Made by a program: the position numbers and the translations under genes | Source of the DNA: an uncultured SAR324 cluster bacterium | GTDB lineage: Bacteria; SAR324; NAC60-12 | Reading direction: 5' to 3' | NCBI GenBank assembly: GCA_902562015.1 | Contig: CACERX010000002.1 | Span: 1 to 64,000, forward strand | Length of the DNA stretch: 64,000 nt | In this document: piece by piece, positions 55,731 to 64,000 of the stretch | How the letters are laid out: each line of letters begins with the position of its first letter | How positions within the stretch are numbered: the stretch's first letter is position 1 | The notes under the pieces: generated by a model | The model's database searches: none | What the model was told of the DNA's origin: nothing | What the model saw: the letters and a program-made list of their open reading frames with translations, nothing else

Positions 55731-56770
55731 AAAGACTTGAAGTTAAAAAACTAGACTTTGCTTATGGTAGGAATCAAATCTTGTTCGAATTTGATTTTAG
55801 CCTGGAAGAAAGTCAAATCGGCTGTTTGCTCGGTCCCAGCGGGTGTGGTAAAACCACTGCGCTTCGAGCGATCGCAGGTTTCGAGAATCCAACCAAAGGT
55901 GAAATTATCTTAAACGGCAGCAAACTGAACAGCTCAAAAATATTTGTTGAACCTGAGAAAAGGCAAATTGGAATGGTATTCCAGGACATTGCATTATTTC
56001 CACACCTTTCGGTTAAAGAAAATATCCAATTTGGTATACGCTCATTGTCTCAGAACCTAAGAGACAAACGCAGTAACGAATTGTTGGATTTGGTTGGCAT
56101 GTCTGAATTCAAAAAAAAATATCCCCATGAGATCTCCGGGGGCCAACAGCAACGAGTTGCATTGGCGCGAGCGATGGCACCTAAACCTTCGTTGCTCTTG
56201 ATGGACGAACCGCTCTCCAGTCTGGATGAAGAACTTAGAGAACAACTGGCTCGAGAGATTCGAGTTATTTTAAAGCAGGAAAAGGTTCCCGCTATATTGG
56301 TAACTCACGATCAGAACGAAGCCTTTGCTGTGGGTGACCATATCTGTGTTATGCACCAAGGCCGAGTTCAGCAAAACGATTCTGCCTATAATCTATATCA
56401 TCATCCTTTAAACCGTTTCGTTGCAGAATTTATAGGAGAAGGGACCTTACTTCCTGGCGTAGTTGTAGATGAGAGTACTATAGCAACAGATTTGGGAGAA
56501 ATTAAGGGTAATTTACCAGAATCCTGCAAGCATCAGGATAAAGTCGATATTTTGATCCGGCCAGAGAACGTGATCTTGGCAAATGATAACGAAAATAAAG
56601 TAGTGATTACGGCGCGCTATTTTAGAGGATCCAGTTACTTGTATACTTTAAAAACGAACAGTGGTTCGGAAATATTATGCTTTCTTTCTAGCTCTGAGAG
56701 TCTTCAAATAGATCAATCGATCGGTGTCCAGCTTCAAATCGAAAAACCGGTATTTTTTAGTCGTTCTTAA
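55727..56770 (+). CDS. ferric-iron ABC transporter ATP-binding protein (FbpC-like)
   Basis: 347-residue ATPase with Walker A GPSGCGKTT (about residues 36-44), Q-loop GMVFQDIALFPHLSV, signature SGGQQQRVALARA, Walker B LLLMDEPLSSLD and switch His LVTHDQNEA. A C-terminal TOBE-like regulatory domain starts near residue 240. All catalytic residues are present. It is coupled to the permease gene and ends ten bases before the convergent substrate-binding gene. Confidence 0.93.
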   Translation: MKRLEVKKLDFAYGRNQILFEFDFSLEESQIGCLLGPSGCGKTTALRAIAGFENPTKGEIILNGSKLNSSKIFVEPEKRQIGMVFQDIALFPHLSVKENIQFGIRSLSQNLRDKRSNELLDLVGMSEFKKKYPHEISGGQQQRVALARAMAPKPSLLLMDEPLSSLDEELREQLAREIRVILKQEKVPAILVTHDQNEAFAVGDHICVMHQGRVQQNDSAYNLYHHPLNRFVAEFIGEGTLLPGVVVDESTIATDLGEIKGNLPESCKHQDKVDILIRPENVILANDNENKVVITARYFRGSSYLYTLKTNSGSEILCFLSSSESLQIDQSIGVQLQIEKPVFFSRS

Positions 56771-56780
56771 GCCGATATTT

Positions 56781-57809
56781 TTATCTCCAACCGGCCCGAT
56801 CCATTAATTTTACAGCTTTAGGGTTATTTACCCCTAGAATGGTTAGATTAATGCTATCTGCCTTAAATGATCCAAAGCTTTCAAGTGTTTTTGAAATTTC
56901 GGCGCCTTCAACAACTGGATATTCGTTGTTAACTTCTGCATACCATTTCTGAGATTTGTCGGTCACAAGGAATTCCAAGAGTGATAAAGCCTCATTTATA
57001 TTTCGTGCGTATTTAGTAATACCCGCTCCACTGACATTAACATGAACTCCGCGATCTCCATCCGCCTGGTTTGGCCAAAACACCTTCAAATTTTTAGCTG
57101 CATTGCGCTCTGAGTTTATTTTACTGTTTATCAAGCGTCCCAAATAATAGGTGTTGGCTAAAGCAATACTGCATTGTCCAGCTGCTGTAGCCTTTAGCAG
57201 GTCCGTGTCTCCTCCAGTAGGGGGTCGTGCAAAGTTTTGTACGAGACCACGTGCCCAAGATTCGGTTTTATCTATACCGTTAACTTCAATCATAGAAGCG
57301 ACCAAAGACTGATTATAGACACTGTCGGAAGATCTGATGCAGAGTTGACCTTTCCATGTGGGACTTGCAAGATCTTCGTATGTCGATAGTTTGGACGCAT
57401 CTAAGGTCCTCTTATTATAGATAATTGTCCGCGCTCGCTGCGAAAGACCGAACCAGAAATTTTCACGATCACGAAGGCTGGCCGGAATGCGTTCTTTGAG
57501 AAAAGGGTTGTCAATTTTTTGAAGTACACCAGCCTTCTTTGCTCTTTGCAATCGCCCCGCATCCACAGTTATAAAGACATCGGCAGGGCTAAGGCTTCCT
57601 TCGATCTCAAGACGTTTTAAAAGACCATCTGCCTTGCCGGTCACTAACCGGAAATTTATTCCTGTCTCATTTTTGAATCGTTTAAGAAGAGGCATTATCA
57701 GGGCTTCCTTACGTGCTGAATAGATATTGACAACTTTATCGGTAGCTATTAGAGAATGGGGAGTAGTAAAAATACCGATTAAAAAAATAGATAGCAGGAA
57801 TTTTCTCAT
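56781..57809 (-). CDS. ferric-iron ABC transporter substrate-binding protein (FbpA/FutA-like)
   Basis: 342-residue periplasmic protein with signal (about residues 1-22). The mature start VVNIYSARKEALIMPLLKRF is typical of FutA/FbpA, and ALANTYYLGR holds the Tyr pair that binds iron in this family. It converges on the ATPase gene with a ten-base gap, and is third in a minus-strand operon with DUF4856 and sterol-desaturase genes. Splitting the binding protein from its permease in opposite orientation is unusual. Confidence 0.9.
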   Translation of the reverse strand: MRKFLLSIFLIGIFTTPHSLIATDKVVNIYSARKEALIMPLLKRFKNETGINFRLVTGKADGLLKRLEIEGSLSPADVFITVDAGRLQRAKKAGVLQKIDNPFLKERIPASLRDRENFWFGLSQRARTIIYNKRTLDASKLSTYEDLASPTWKGQLCIRSSDSVYNQSLVASMIEVNGIDKTESWARGLVQNFARPPTGGDTDLLKATAAGQCSIALANTYYLGRLINSKINSERNAAKNLKVFWPNQADGDRGVHVNVSGAGITKYARNINEALSLLEFLVTDKSQKWYAEVNNEYPVVEGAEISKTLESFGSFKADSINLTILGVNNPKAVKLMDRAGWR

Positions 57810-57826
57810 TTTTAGTCCTTATTACT

Positions 57827-58840
57827 TTATGCAGAGTTTTTTTGAAAAATTGAAAGTGGGATACGGGAGAATGGTCGTATAATCTCTCCCAAAGCCTGCT
57901 GAAAAGGGACAAGGTATAGGCCTTTCAAGCTGTGATAATCGAACGACTTTTCTTCGCTCAACCCGAATCGGAGCTGATCTTCAGTTTTGGAAAGACATAA
58001 TGAACCAAACATCCAGTCCCAGACAGATAGAGCGACCCCAAAGTTTTTGTCAATATGTTCCTTTGCAGTTGAGTGGTGGATATGGTGTTGGGCTGGAGAC
58101 ATCAAAATTAGCTCAAGAGTTTTCAAATAGCGAACGGAAACCGGGCTGTGACGCAGATTTGACCCCAGCAGATTGAATGCAAAAGTAAATATAGAGGCAC
58201 CTAGCACCATCATCAGGGTCACTTGATCGCCGAAGAAAAAGAAGAAGAGAGCCGTTGTAATCCCCTGCACCAGCGCACTACGGATTGAGAACAGTATTGC
58301 TTCTACAGGATGAGTTCTGAAAACTGTGAATGGGTTAAGTACCGTTGCACTATGGTGAACTTTGTGGAAAGACCATAATATAGGTACTTTATGTAGCCAG
58401 CGATGCAGCCAATAGCGAGCAAAGTCGTCAAGTAAAAATAGAAACAGGGTAAAGCTGAACGCAATAAACCACTGTGGCAGAATTGTTGAAATGTAGGGGC
58501 GTCCATCAAAAAGCATATGCATGCTATCGAAAACAAGATATGCAACTGTCGCTTTAGCCAATATTCTAGGTGATACCAACAGCATCAACATTGTGTTGAT
58601 CAGCATCACCTTGTAATCAGCCATTGCAGATCTGGAGATCCACACCTGTCTGTCAAAAATTCGTTTAGCACTTGAGAATATATTGGTCTTATCTACCAAT
58701 CTAAGCCACAAAAGTGCAATCACTAGTGATGAAAGCAGGTATCCCCAAAAAATTCTCTTCTGGGGATTAAAAAAGGCGGACAGCCATTCACCTAGCCATA
58801 ACTGCACCGCCTCTTCAATAATCGCAAATGATATGCTCAC
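57827..58840 (-). CDS. sterol desaturase/fatty acid hydroxylase family protein
   Basis: 337-residue membrane di-iron oxygenase. The His boxes are HRWLHK, FHKVHHS and QHHIHHS in the expected order, with about four membrane helices between. It may hydroxylate or desaturate lipids or carotenoid-like compounds; its own iron need may explain why it sits with iron-uptake genes. It starts directly after the DUF4856 stop and ends 17 bases before the iron-binding protein gene. Confidence 0.88.
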   Translation of the reverse strand: MSISFAIIEEAVQLWLGEWLSAFFNPQKRIFWGYLLSSLVIALLWLRLVDKTNIFSSAKRIFDRQVWISRSAMADYKVMLINTMLMLLVSPRILAKATVAYLVFDSMHMLFDGRPYISTILPQWFIAFSFTLFLFLLDDFARYWLHRWLHKVPILWSFHKVHHSATVLNPFTVFRTHPVEAILFSIRSALVQGITTALFFFFFGDQVTLMMVLGASIFTFAFNLLGSNLRHSPVSVRYLKTLELILMSPAQHHIHHSTAKEHIDKNFGVALSVWDWMFGSLCLSKTEDQLRFGLSEEKSFDYHSLKGLYLVPFQQALGEIIRPFSRIPLSIFQKNSA

Positions 58841-60253
58841 CTAATCATTTTCTGCGGCAAGACTTGAGCCTAATGTCTCGAGAAGCCCGGCCATATTTGA
58901 TGTAACATCATTTTTGCGTGCCTTCAAGCCAAAGGTATCACCAAGCAGTTTCTGCAGCTTGATCATATGTACCTGATACTCGCCCATGGAACGATTTCCT
59001 CCAGTCTGTAAATTCCCATTGGAATCAATGCCGGTTACCTGACCGCCACCCAGAAGGACTGGACCATATCCAACCAAACGATTCATGCGCACGCCCGCTT
59101 CACCGAGATCACGACCACTTGTTTCCAAGGCCATGAGGAAACCTTTCAATTCTCCCCAGTGCTTGCCGTAGGCTGCAAAGGCTTTGGATGCATCACCATT
59201 ACTTTCCACGATGGTTCTTAGTTTTTCCAGATCTTTATAGCAAGAACCTGCGTACTTGAATGCAGCTTCTGCAATAACCTGAGCCCAATTGGTTTTTATG
59301 GTTTTGACATACCCCATGAGCTTTGCGCGCTGCTGATCAGTCAGAGCTGCCCCATTAGCCTCAGTAATCAACTGGCGACCTTTAATGAAGGCACCGACAA
59401 TTGTATGCATATATTTGGTGCCTGTCTTGTCTGAATCAGCTGCGTAGTATGCATGAGCGTAAGTCATCTCAGTATAAAGGTCTACCACGCCATCTCCATT
59501 TGCATCAGCAACTTTAATATCTTTTTTCTTGGCAATTCCATAGGCCTGCTTTGCACTCAGAGCCATAGCATGTGCAGGTGCACCAAAATATCCGAATGCT
59601 TCATCCCATGAATGCTCCTTACCGGTATAGTGTGCCCCTTTCTTGTAAGGTTTATTATTGGGCTTATTATCTGCTCCCATTTTTTCATCAAGATAGTTGT
59701 CTACTGCCTGACTGTAAAATACAGCTCCCATCATGAATTTTGAAATCAACTGGGGATAGTTATAGCCTGTTAACGGATCGAAGCCCTTATTTGTTGATGA
59801 AGCTTTGTCAATCATAAACTCAAAAACCTCTGGCCCAGTCATCTGTCCCGGAAAGCCGTTTACTATACCTTTATATGTCTTTCCTTTGAGGTTTTTTCCC
59901 TTGGAAATCTGATCAACCATAGTCTGTTTGACCTTGAAATCTCCCTTGGAGGTTGGATCAATAATTTTGCGACCTGCATCCTTTCCTGAATAATAAGAGA
60001 GCATTTGTGCTTTAAGGCCAGGGTTTGGTTTACCATTTCCCTTGCCAGCAAGTTTTTTCAATGAATTGTGCAGTACGTGTCGAGCCATTTGTCCAGTATA
60101 GGATGTGGAATTCTTTTTACTGCCGCTATAACTCTTTTCTGTAACCGGGAAGCTACTATACATTTCCGGTTTCGCAAAAACACAGCCAAAAATCAGGCTG
60201 GTAGCAATTAAGACAACGATTGAGAGGGTTGGCCTCATTAATAATATTTTCAT
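58841..60253 (-). CDS. DUF4856 exported protein, imelysin-like
   Basis: 470-residue exported protein starting MKILLMRPTLSIVV with a hydrophobic signal. I chose the ATG at 60253, which has AAGGA upstream; a tandem duplication of the start region gives a second upstream ATG at 60283. The mature part matches DUF4856: SFPVTEKSYSGSK, TSYTGQMARHVLHNSLKK, and later KHWGELKGFLMALETSGRDLG. DUF4856 proteins resemble imelysin peptidase-like iron-regulated proteins. First gene of the operon with the desaturase and iron-binding protein. Confidence 0.8.
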   Translation of the reverse strand: MKILLMRPTLSIVVLIATSLIFGCVFAKPEMYSSFPVTEKSYSGSKKNSTSYTGQMARHVLHNSLKKLAGKGNGKPNPGLKAQMLSYYSGKDAGRKIIDPTSKGDFKVKQTMVDQISKGKNLKGKTYKGIVNGFPGQMTGPEVFEFMIDKASSTNKGFDPLTGYNYPQLISKFMMGAVFYSQAVDNYLDEKMGADNKPNNKPYKKGAHYTGKEHSWDEAFGYFGAPAHAMALSAKQAYGIAKKKDIKVADANGDGVVDLYTEMTYAHAYYAADSDKTGTKYMHTIVGAFIKGRQLITEANGAALTDQQRAKLMGYVKTIKTNWAQVIAEAAFKYAGSCYKDLEKLRTIVESNGDASKAFAAYGKHWGELKGFLMALETSGRDLGEAGVRMNRLVGYGPVLLGGGQVTGIDSNGNLQTGGNRSMGEYQVHMIKLQKLLGDTFGLKARKNDVTSNMAGLLETLGSSLAAEND

Positions 60254-60292
60254 TTTTTCCTTTTTTATTAATAATATTTTCATTTTTTCTTT
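60238..60292 (-). repeat. tandem duplication of a start region
   Basis: TTAATAATATTTTCATTTTT occurs twice within about 50 bases (about 60239-60259 and 60269-60289), duplicating the start codon plus about six codons (MKILL) and its upstream bases. The inner copy has a better ribosome site, so the outer ATG may be unused. Confidence 0.75.
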
Positions 60293-60694
60293 AAAAATTA
60301 TGAATACTAACGAATTTTTTTACTCAAAAAAAATAATCCATGCTTAATTGAGTAAATTTTTTATTAATAGACTGTTTGTCTTTCTTAACACATATACCAC
60401 GTATATAATCACTTTAATTATATACTCTTAATATCATAATTATTTGCATCATACGATTTATAATAATTTTTATTAAGACAATAAAAATATTAGTATATAC
60501 TAATTATGTCAAGAAAAAATGAAATTGTGTTGCAACATTAATACTAAGTAATTAATATCATTAGTTATATTTAACTAGTATATTCAATTTGAAAAATTAA
60601 AATTTTTTTAAACCTTAAAAATTCACTTACCTGCCATAGATTTATTGCAAGCTGAATATATTAATTTGTATTTAGGTTAATTTTATAAAACAAT
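60293..60694. other. 400-base divergent intergenic region with the second palindrome
   Basis: AT-rich region between the DUF4856 operon (minus) and the phosphatase gene (plus). Apart from the palindrome at 60489-60504 and the promoter elements around it I see no gene. Confidence 0.55.
60489..60504. promoter_or_regulatory. palindromic candidate operator, copy 2
   Basis: ATTAGTATATACTAAT, identical to copy 1. On the plus strand TTAAGA (60473-60478), a 17-base spacer and TATACT (60496-60501) form a promoter containing it. On the minus strand TTGACA, 17 bases and TATTTT form another promoter with the palindrome inside its spacer. Occupancy would repress both directions. Confidence 0.55.
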
Positions 60695-61471
60695 TTGATT
60701 AAAAAATTCATAAAAATATTGTTGTCCTCTTTTGGTCTGATTTTAGCGGCTATGCTCACAATTATGGCTTGGACAAAATTTAAAAGCCTTGGCGAAGAAC
60801 ATAATGAGCAGCCACTCGCAATCCGTTATGAGGGCCTTTATATTGACAATAATTACCGGGACATAGGCCAAAGCATAAATGATTGCCTAGCAGAGGACAT
60901 TTTTAAAAAAGATGTCGTTCATAGGGCGGCTGGATGGTTTTCAGGATGGAGTTGTTCAAATGTTGGAAATCCGGATGTTATTTTTTCACTAAATTATTCA
61001 CCAATAAAAAAAGAAAGATTTTTCTGTCATGAACCAGATGGAAAAAATATTGGTAAATTTTATAATGATGGAATTGTATTAAATGATCTTGAATTTATTT
61101 CAAATTGGGAGAATGAAAAGATTAGAATTCCAACATGTTTGTTTTATGAAAATATCCTTTTAGACATTATTGCTGAAAAGAAGGTATTAATTCATTGTGA
61201 TGCTGGAAGGGACAGGTCGGGAACCATTTCAGCTTTATTAATTGCAATGGCTTCTGAAAAGGCGGGCTTACTGGATGAAAATATGATAAATGCAATAGAA
61301 TGCGATTACAGAAAAACAGAATCTTTGGTTGAAGAAAAATACGGAAGAATGTCAAAATTTATTAGAAATCTTATAAATAGTGGTGGGGTAGATGATTTCC
61401 TGATCCAACAATGCAATCTCCCGCCACATTTTATCTCTAGAGCATCTGAAAAGATACTGTCCTCTTATTAA
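60695..61471 (+). CDS. tyrosine phosphatase-like protein, membrane anchored
   Basis: 258-residue protein with one N-terminal helix (about residues 7-26) and a cysteine phosphatase signature HCDAGRDRSGT (CX5R; Cys and Arg present) in the C-terminal half, so it is probably active on phosphotyrosine, phosphoinositide or another phosphate ester. An Asp general acid cannot be assigned with confidence. Start is TTG. The anchor and lack of cytoplasmic context suggest a periplasmic enzyme. It stands alone downstream of palindrome copy 2. Confidence 0.8.
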   Translation: MIKKFIKILLSSFGLILAAMLTIMAWTKFKSLGEEHNEQPLAIRYEGLYIDNNYRDIGQSINDCLAEDIFKKDVVHRAAGWFSGWSCSNVGNPDVIFSLNYSPIKKERFFCHEPDGKNIGKFYNDGIVLNDLEFISNWENEKIRIPTCLFYENILLDIIAEKKVLIHCDAGRDRSGTISALLIAMASEKAGLLDENMINAIECDYRKTESLVEEKYGRMSKFIRNLINSGGVDDFLIQQCNLPPHFISRASEKILSSY

Positions 61472-61582
61472 AAAAAAAAAATTATCTATATGTATAATTA
61501 TCTAAAGGACAAATCACTTGATCTGATACCATCTCCTTACAAAAAAAATGGAATAAATTAGTTTAATCAAAATTTGGTTTTT

Positions 61583-62227
61583 ATGTACTGGACAAAATTT
61601 AGAGCTGTTAAAGTGAGATATTTTTCAATAGGAATTATTATATGCTTTTTAATTATGTATTCTGGCATAGCAGATTCGCATGATCCTGAATCTAATGGAA
61701 TTGAGGGGGAAAACAAAGACGGTGAATCAAAGTCATTTCAGTTGGAGGATTTTATCCTTAGTTCACCAGAAGGTGCTTTATCACTTAAGGATCTCCGGGG
61801 GAGTGTAGTATTGTTGTTCTTCGGTTTTACTTCCTGCGCGGATGTTTGTCCAATATCGCTGGCAACGATATCACATGCATTTTCATTTTTGAATGATGAT
61901 GAATTAAAATTGAGTAAATCTCTATTCATCAGTCTTGATCCTGAAAGGGATTCATTGGAAAAACTTAAAAAATACACAGGATATTTTCATCCAAATATTA
62001 CTGGAGTTACAGGTACTATCAAAGAATTGGGTATGGTTGCTAAAATTTTTGGTGTAAATTTTGAGAAAAAAAATTCCCCAGATTCAGCTTTGGGTTATGT
62101 GATTTATCATTCATCAAAAATTTTTGTTATTGACCCGCAGGGAGTACTTCGAAAAACAATCCCACATAATACTGATTCAAAACTTCTTTCTGAGCAAATA
62201 AGAAGCCTCTTAGTAAAGAATCAATGA
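61583..62227 (+). CDS. SCO1/SenC-family copper protein
   Basis: About 214-residue membrane-anchored thioredoxin-fold protein for copper delivery to cytochrome c oxidase. One N-terminal helix is followed by LFFGFTSCADVCPISLA with the CxxxC copper pair, and a conserved His in VIYHSSKIFVIDPQG. The ATG at 61583 is preferred over a TTG three codons upstream. All copper ligands are present. It is oriented toward the beta-propeller-like gene and near two more copper genes. Confidence 0.9.
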   Translation: MYWTKFRAVKVRYFSIGIIICFLIMYSGIADSHDPESNGIEGENKDGESKSFQLEDFILSSPEGALSLKDLRGSVVLLFFGFTSCADVCPISLATISHAFSFLNDDELKLSKSLFISLDPERDSLEKLKKYTGYFHPNITGVTGTIKELGMVAKIFGVNFEKKNSPDSALGYVIYHSSKIFVIDPQGVLRKTIPHNTDSKLLSEQIRSLLVKNQ

Positions 62228-62285
62228 TAAAGGTTACTATTTTCTGTCATGAGTTTAATTTGTGGAAAATCAAACGGGGGAAAGA

Positions 62286-63035
62286 TCAATTTAATTTTGG
62301 TTGAAACAGGAACCCCGTAAGTCCTTCGTCACTCATAGCGACTTCTTTCTGCGCGAAAAGTGGATGTGGTACTCCGTGAACGAAACAAATTTCGACCGGG
62401 TCAAGGAACATTTTTTCATCGCCAAATTCAAATTCAAATTTTGCATTTCTCTCTAAAATCTTTGGAGGTTCAATCTGAATTCTAATAACTTCCTGCTCAG
62501 ATCTTATCAGCAGTTCATTTGGTATTTCTGCATTCAGCAATGATAGTGGCTGAACAGGCAAATTCAATGACTGTTTTTCCCCGGTCTTTGTTTCTATTAA
62601 AAAAACCTTTGGATTGTGTTCTTCAGCCACTGCAAGATATTTATTGTCAGCAGAAAAAACCAGGAATCTTGGTGGTACTTTCATCTTCAATGAAGTTTGT
62701 AATTCAAGTGTTTTTAAATCATATATGCGGAGAGTTTCCCATGGATTGAATGCAGAGACAGCAAGATTGGTACTGTCAGAATTTATCGTGAAATTTATGA
62801 TTGGCCAGCCTATATAAATTGACGAAAGTAATTTACTGGAATCAGAAAAAATTTCTATGGATTGTTTGTCGAGAGAAGACTTGTAACGTGCAGGAGTAAA
62901 AGTGAATTCAGTAAATTCTGTTTTTTCAAATGCTGAAAAAAACCAAGGTAAGCCGGCAACCAAAATGCAAAGCGCTAAAAGGCCTAAACTTAAAACTTTT
63001 ATTTTTATATCTTTGACTAACCAAGAATTATTCAA
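62286..63035 (-). CDS. hypothetical membrane-anchored beta-propeller-like protein
   Basis: 249-residue protein with one N-terminal helix (about residues 12-32). The remainder has repeated beta segments reminiscent of YVTN/WD-type blades, such as FTINSDSTNLAVSAFNPW and FLVFSADNKYLAVAEEHNP. Too short for a full seven-blade propeller. It lies between Sco1 and PCu(A)C genes, suggesting an oxidase-assembly or copper role, but this is only context. Confidence 0.6.
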   Translation of the reverse strand: MNNSWLVKDIKIKVLSLGLLALCILVAGLPWFFSAFEKTEFTEFTFTPARYKSSLDKQSIEIFSDSSKLLSSIYIGWPIINFTINSDSTNLAVSAFNPWETLRIYDLKTLELQTSLKMKVPPRFLVFSADNKYLAVAEEHNPKVFLIETKTGEKQSLNLPVQPLSLLNAEIPNELLIRSEQEVIRIQIEPPKILERNAKFEFEFGDEKMFLDPVEICFVHGVPHPLFAQKEVAMSDEGLTGFLFQPKLN

Positions 63036-63201
63036 TCAGAATCCAACAAAATTAGTATTTGTTAAAATATAATTGCAATACCAATCAACAGCTCTTCATT
63101 AATAAATAAGATTATTTCTTGAATTTAAGTATAAGTTTTAGAAATCATCCTTGGACACAAGTCGCTCAAGCTATTTATGAATGTAATGAGCTGCGAAAAA
63201 T

Positions 63202-63720
63202 CTAGCCATGGTCATGTTTCATATCATGCTTCATAGGCTCTCCCTCTTTTACTGGTGCAATTACTTTTACCATTCCAGAATGTTTAAAATGTAGTATAAA
63301 CTCAATTTCCTGACCCACTTTCAAAGTTTTTGTTAACTTCATTAACATTAAGTGATAACCGCCTGGTTTGAGTTCCTGGTTTTTTCCTGCGGGAATCTTA
63401 ACAAATTTGACCGGAAACATTTTCATAACGCCATCTTCTTTTTTAACATTATGAATTTCAACAACTTTAGCGATTGAGCTTTTTACTGAAAGCAATTGAT
63501 CATCTTTGTCTCCGTGGTTCATTAAAATCATGTATGCAGCTGAAGTTTCCGAGACAGGAGGAACTGCCCTCACCCATGGATTATGAACCATTATTTTTCT
63601 CTCACCGTGTTTATGATCGCTATGTTCTTCATGCGTATGGTGCAAATGTTTTTGACACCCGATTAAGATGTAAGCTACGCAAAAAAATATAAAAAGATAA
63701 ATGAATGCCTTAAATTTCAT
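63202..63720 (-). CDS. PCu(A)C periplasmic copper chaperone
   Basis: 172-residue lipoprotein-like protein: signal with lipobox ending at Cys22 (ILIGC), then a His-rich segment. The copper site H-X10-M-X21-H-X-M is complete: His90, Met101, His123, Met125. It delivers copper to the CuA centre of cytochrome oxidase, with Sco1. The His/Met-rich C-terminal tail (MKHDMKHDHG) could bind more copper. The Sco1-type gene at the window edge is about 80 bases upstream on the same strand, so they form an operon. Confidence 0.93.
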   Translation of the reverse strand: MKFKAFIYLFIFFCVAYILIGCQKHLHHTHEEHSDHKHGERKIMVHNPWVRAVPPVSETSAAYMILMNHGDKDDQLLSVKSSIAKVVEIHNVKKEDGVMKMFPVKFVKIPAGKNQELKPGGYHLMLMKLTKTLKVGQEIEFILHFKHSGMVKVIAPVKEGEPMKHDMKHDHG

Positions 63721-63801
63721 AAATATTTCCTTTAATATTTATAAAAATAAAATTTTTTGAAAATAACAAAGCACGAATATTATTATTTATATGGAAATTA
63801 A

Positions 63802-64000
63802 TCAAGAACCTTTTTCAAGAAGCCTGTTTATGTCCTTTGTCAGTTTTCCCATATCAAATTTTGATTTATATCTTCCTCTATATTTTCCATTTTGATCAAC
63901 CAGGATAACCACATCCGTGTGAGCCATCAAATATCCTGCTTCTGATTCTACTTTTTGTTTTATATAGATAGTTTGATATTTTTTAGCCACAGCAGCTATA
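63802..64000 (-). CDS. SCO1/SenC-family protein, C-terminal part (runs off the window)
   Basis: Only the last 65 residues are inside the window; the frame stays open to the edge (IAAVAKKYQTIYIKQ). The C-terminal SCO segment GYLMAHTDVVILVDQNGKY with the conserved His is visible, and differs from the Sco1 at 61583, so the genome has at least two Sco proteins here. A GTG codon at 63990 is internal, not a start. The CxxxC part lies outside. Confidence 0.85.
   Translation of the reverse strand, partial: IAAVAKKYQTIYIKQKVESEAGYLMAHTDVVILVDQNGKYRGRYKSKFDMGKLTKDINRLLEKGS

Noticed and set aside
63100..63201. Short plus-strand frame ending HPWTQVAQAIYECNELRKI
   Set aside because: Only about 28 codons after an upstream stop, no ribosome site and no known match; not supportable as a gene.

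Overview
The window is an AT-rich stretch (GC by eye clearly below 45%) of a diderm, aerobic, probably marine bacterium. Outer-membrane and lipoprotein genes, a type II secretion GspC-like protein, a five-helix succinate dehydrogenase/fumarate reductase, copper delivery proteins for a haem-copper oxidase, and use of selenocysteine all fit a deltaproteobacterial or SAR324-like marine lineage. That placement is inference, since no rRNA or other phylogenetic anchor is present. Several genes appear to start with TTG.

Positions 1-29066 are mostly housekeeping genes: folC (broken by an apparent frameshift), hflC, aroQ, a GspC-like protein, the methylmalonyl-CoA mutase/MeaB pair, a lipoprotein/outer-membrane protein pair, polA, an Lrp-type sensor domain, hisC, mfd, an MFS transporter, lon, thrS and a glycosyltransferase. 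A 679-base gap at 20129-20807 holds a candidate structured RNA.

Positions 29143-41511 hold tRNA-Ser, the sdhC-A-B operon, a secreted AhpD-like protein, two tandem SnoaL-like proteins, glnA, an SDR/EamA pair, adenosine deaminase, another SDR, and tRNA-Leu and tRNA-Phe. Positions 41718-47299 are accessory: a 2-hydroxyacid dehydrogenase, a CIA30 protein, a CCAEP-tail radical SAM protein and a large Ser-rich YHYH lipoprotein. The YHYH gene carries a second, diverged copy of the whole glnA leader, including the first eight glnA codons fused in frame.

Positions 47828-64000 form a metal and redox region. It contains a ZrgA-type zinc-uptake operon (DUF2946-like, ZrgA, ABC ATPase, FtsX-like permease, DUF3299), three AT-rich orphan genes, and a glutaredoxin-peroxiredoxin pair. 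It also has ferric-iron ABC transporter genes, a sterol-desaturase/DUF4856 operon, a tyrosine-phosphatase-like protein, and a copper group (Sco1, PCu(A)C, Sco1).

The strongest discovery is the peroxiredoxin gene at 53334-53822. Its catalytic cysteine position is an in-frame TGA followed by a bacterial SECIS hairpin whose loop and spacing match E. coli fdhF, so it very probably encodes a selenoprotein. A 16-base palindrome occurs exactly twice, at 51623 and 60489. Each copy overlaps a promoter in a divergent intergenic region next to a metal-uptake operon, which suggests a shared metal-responsive operator.
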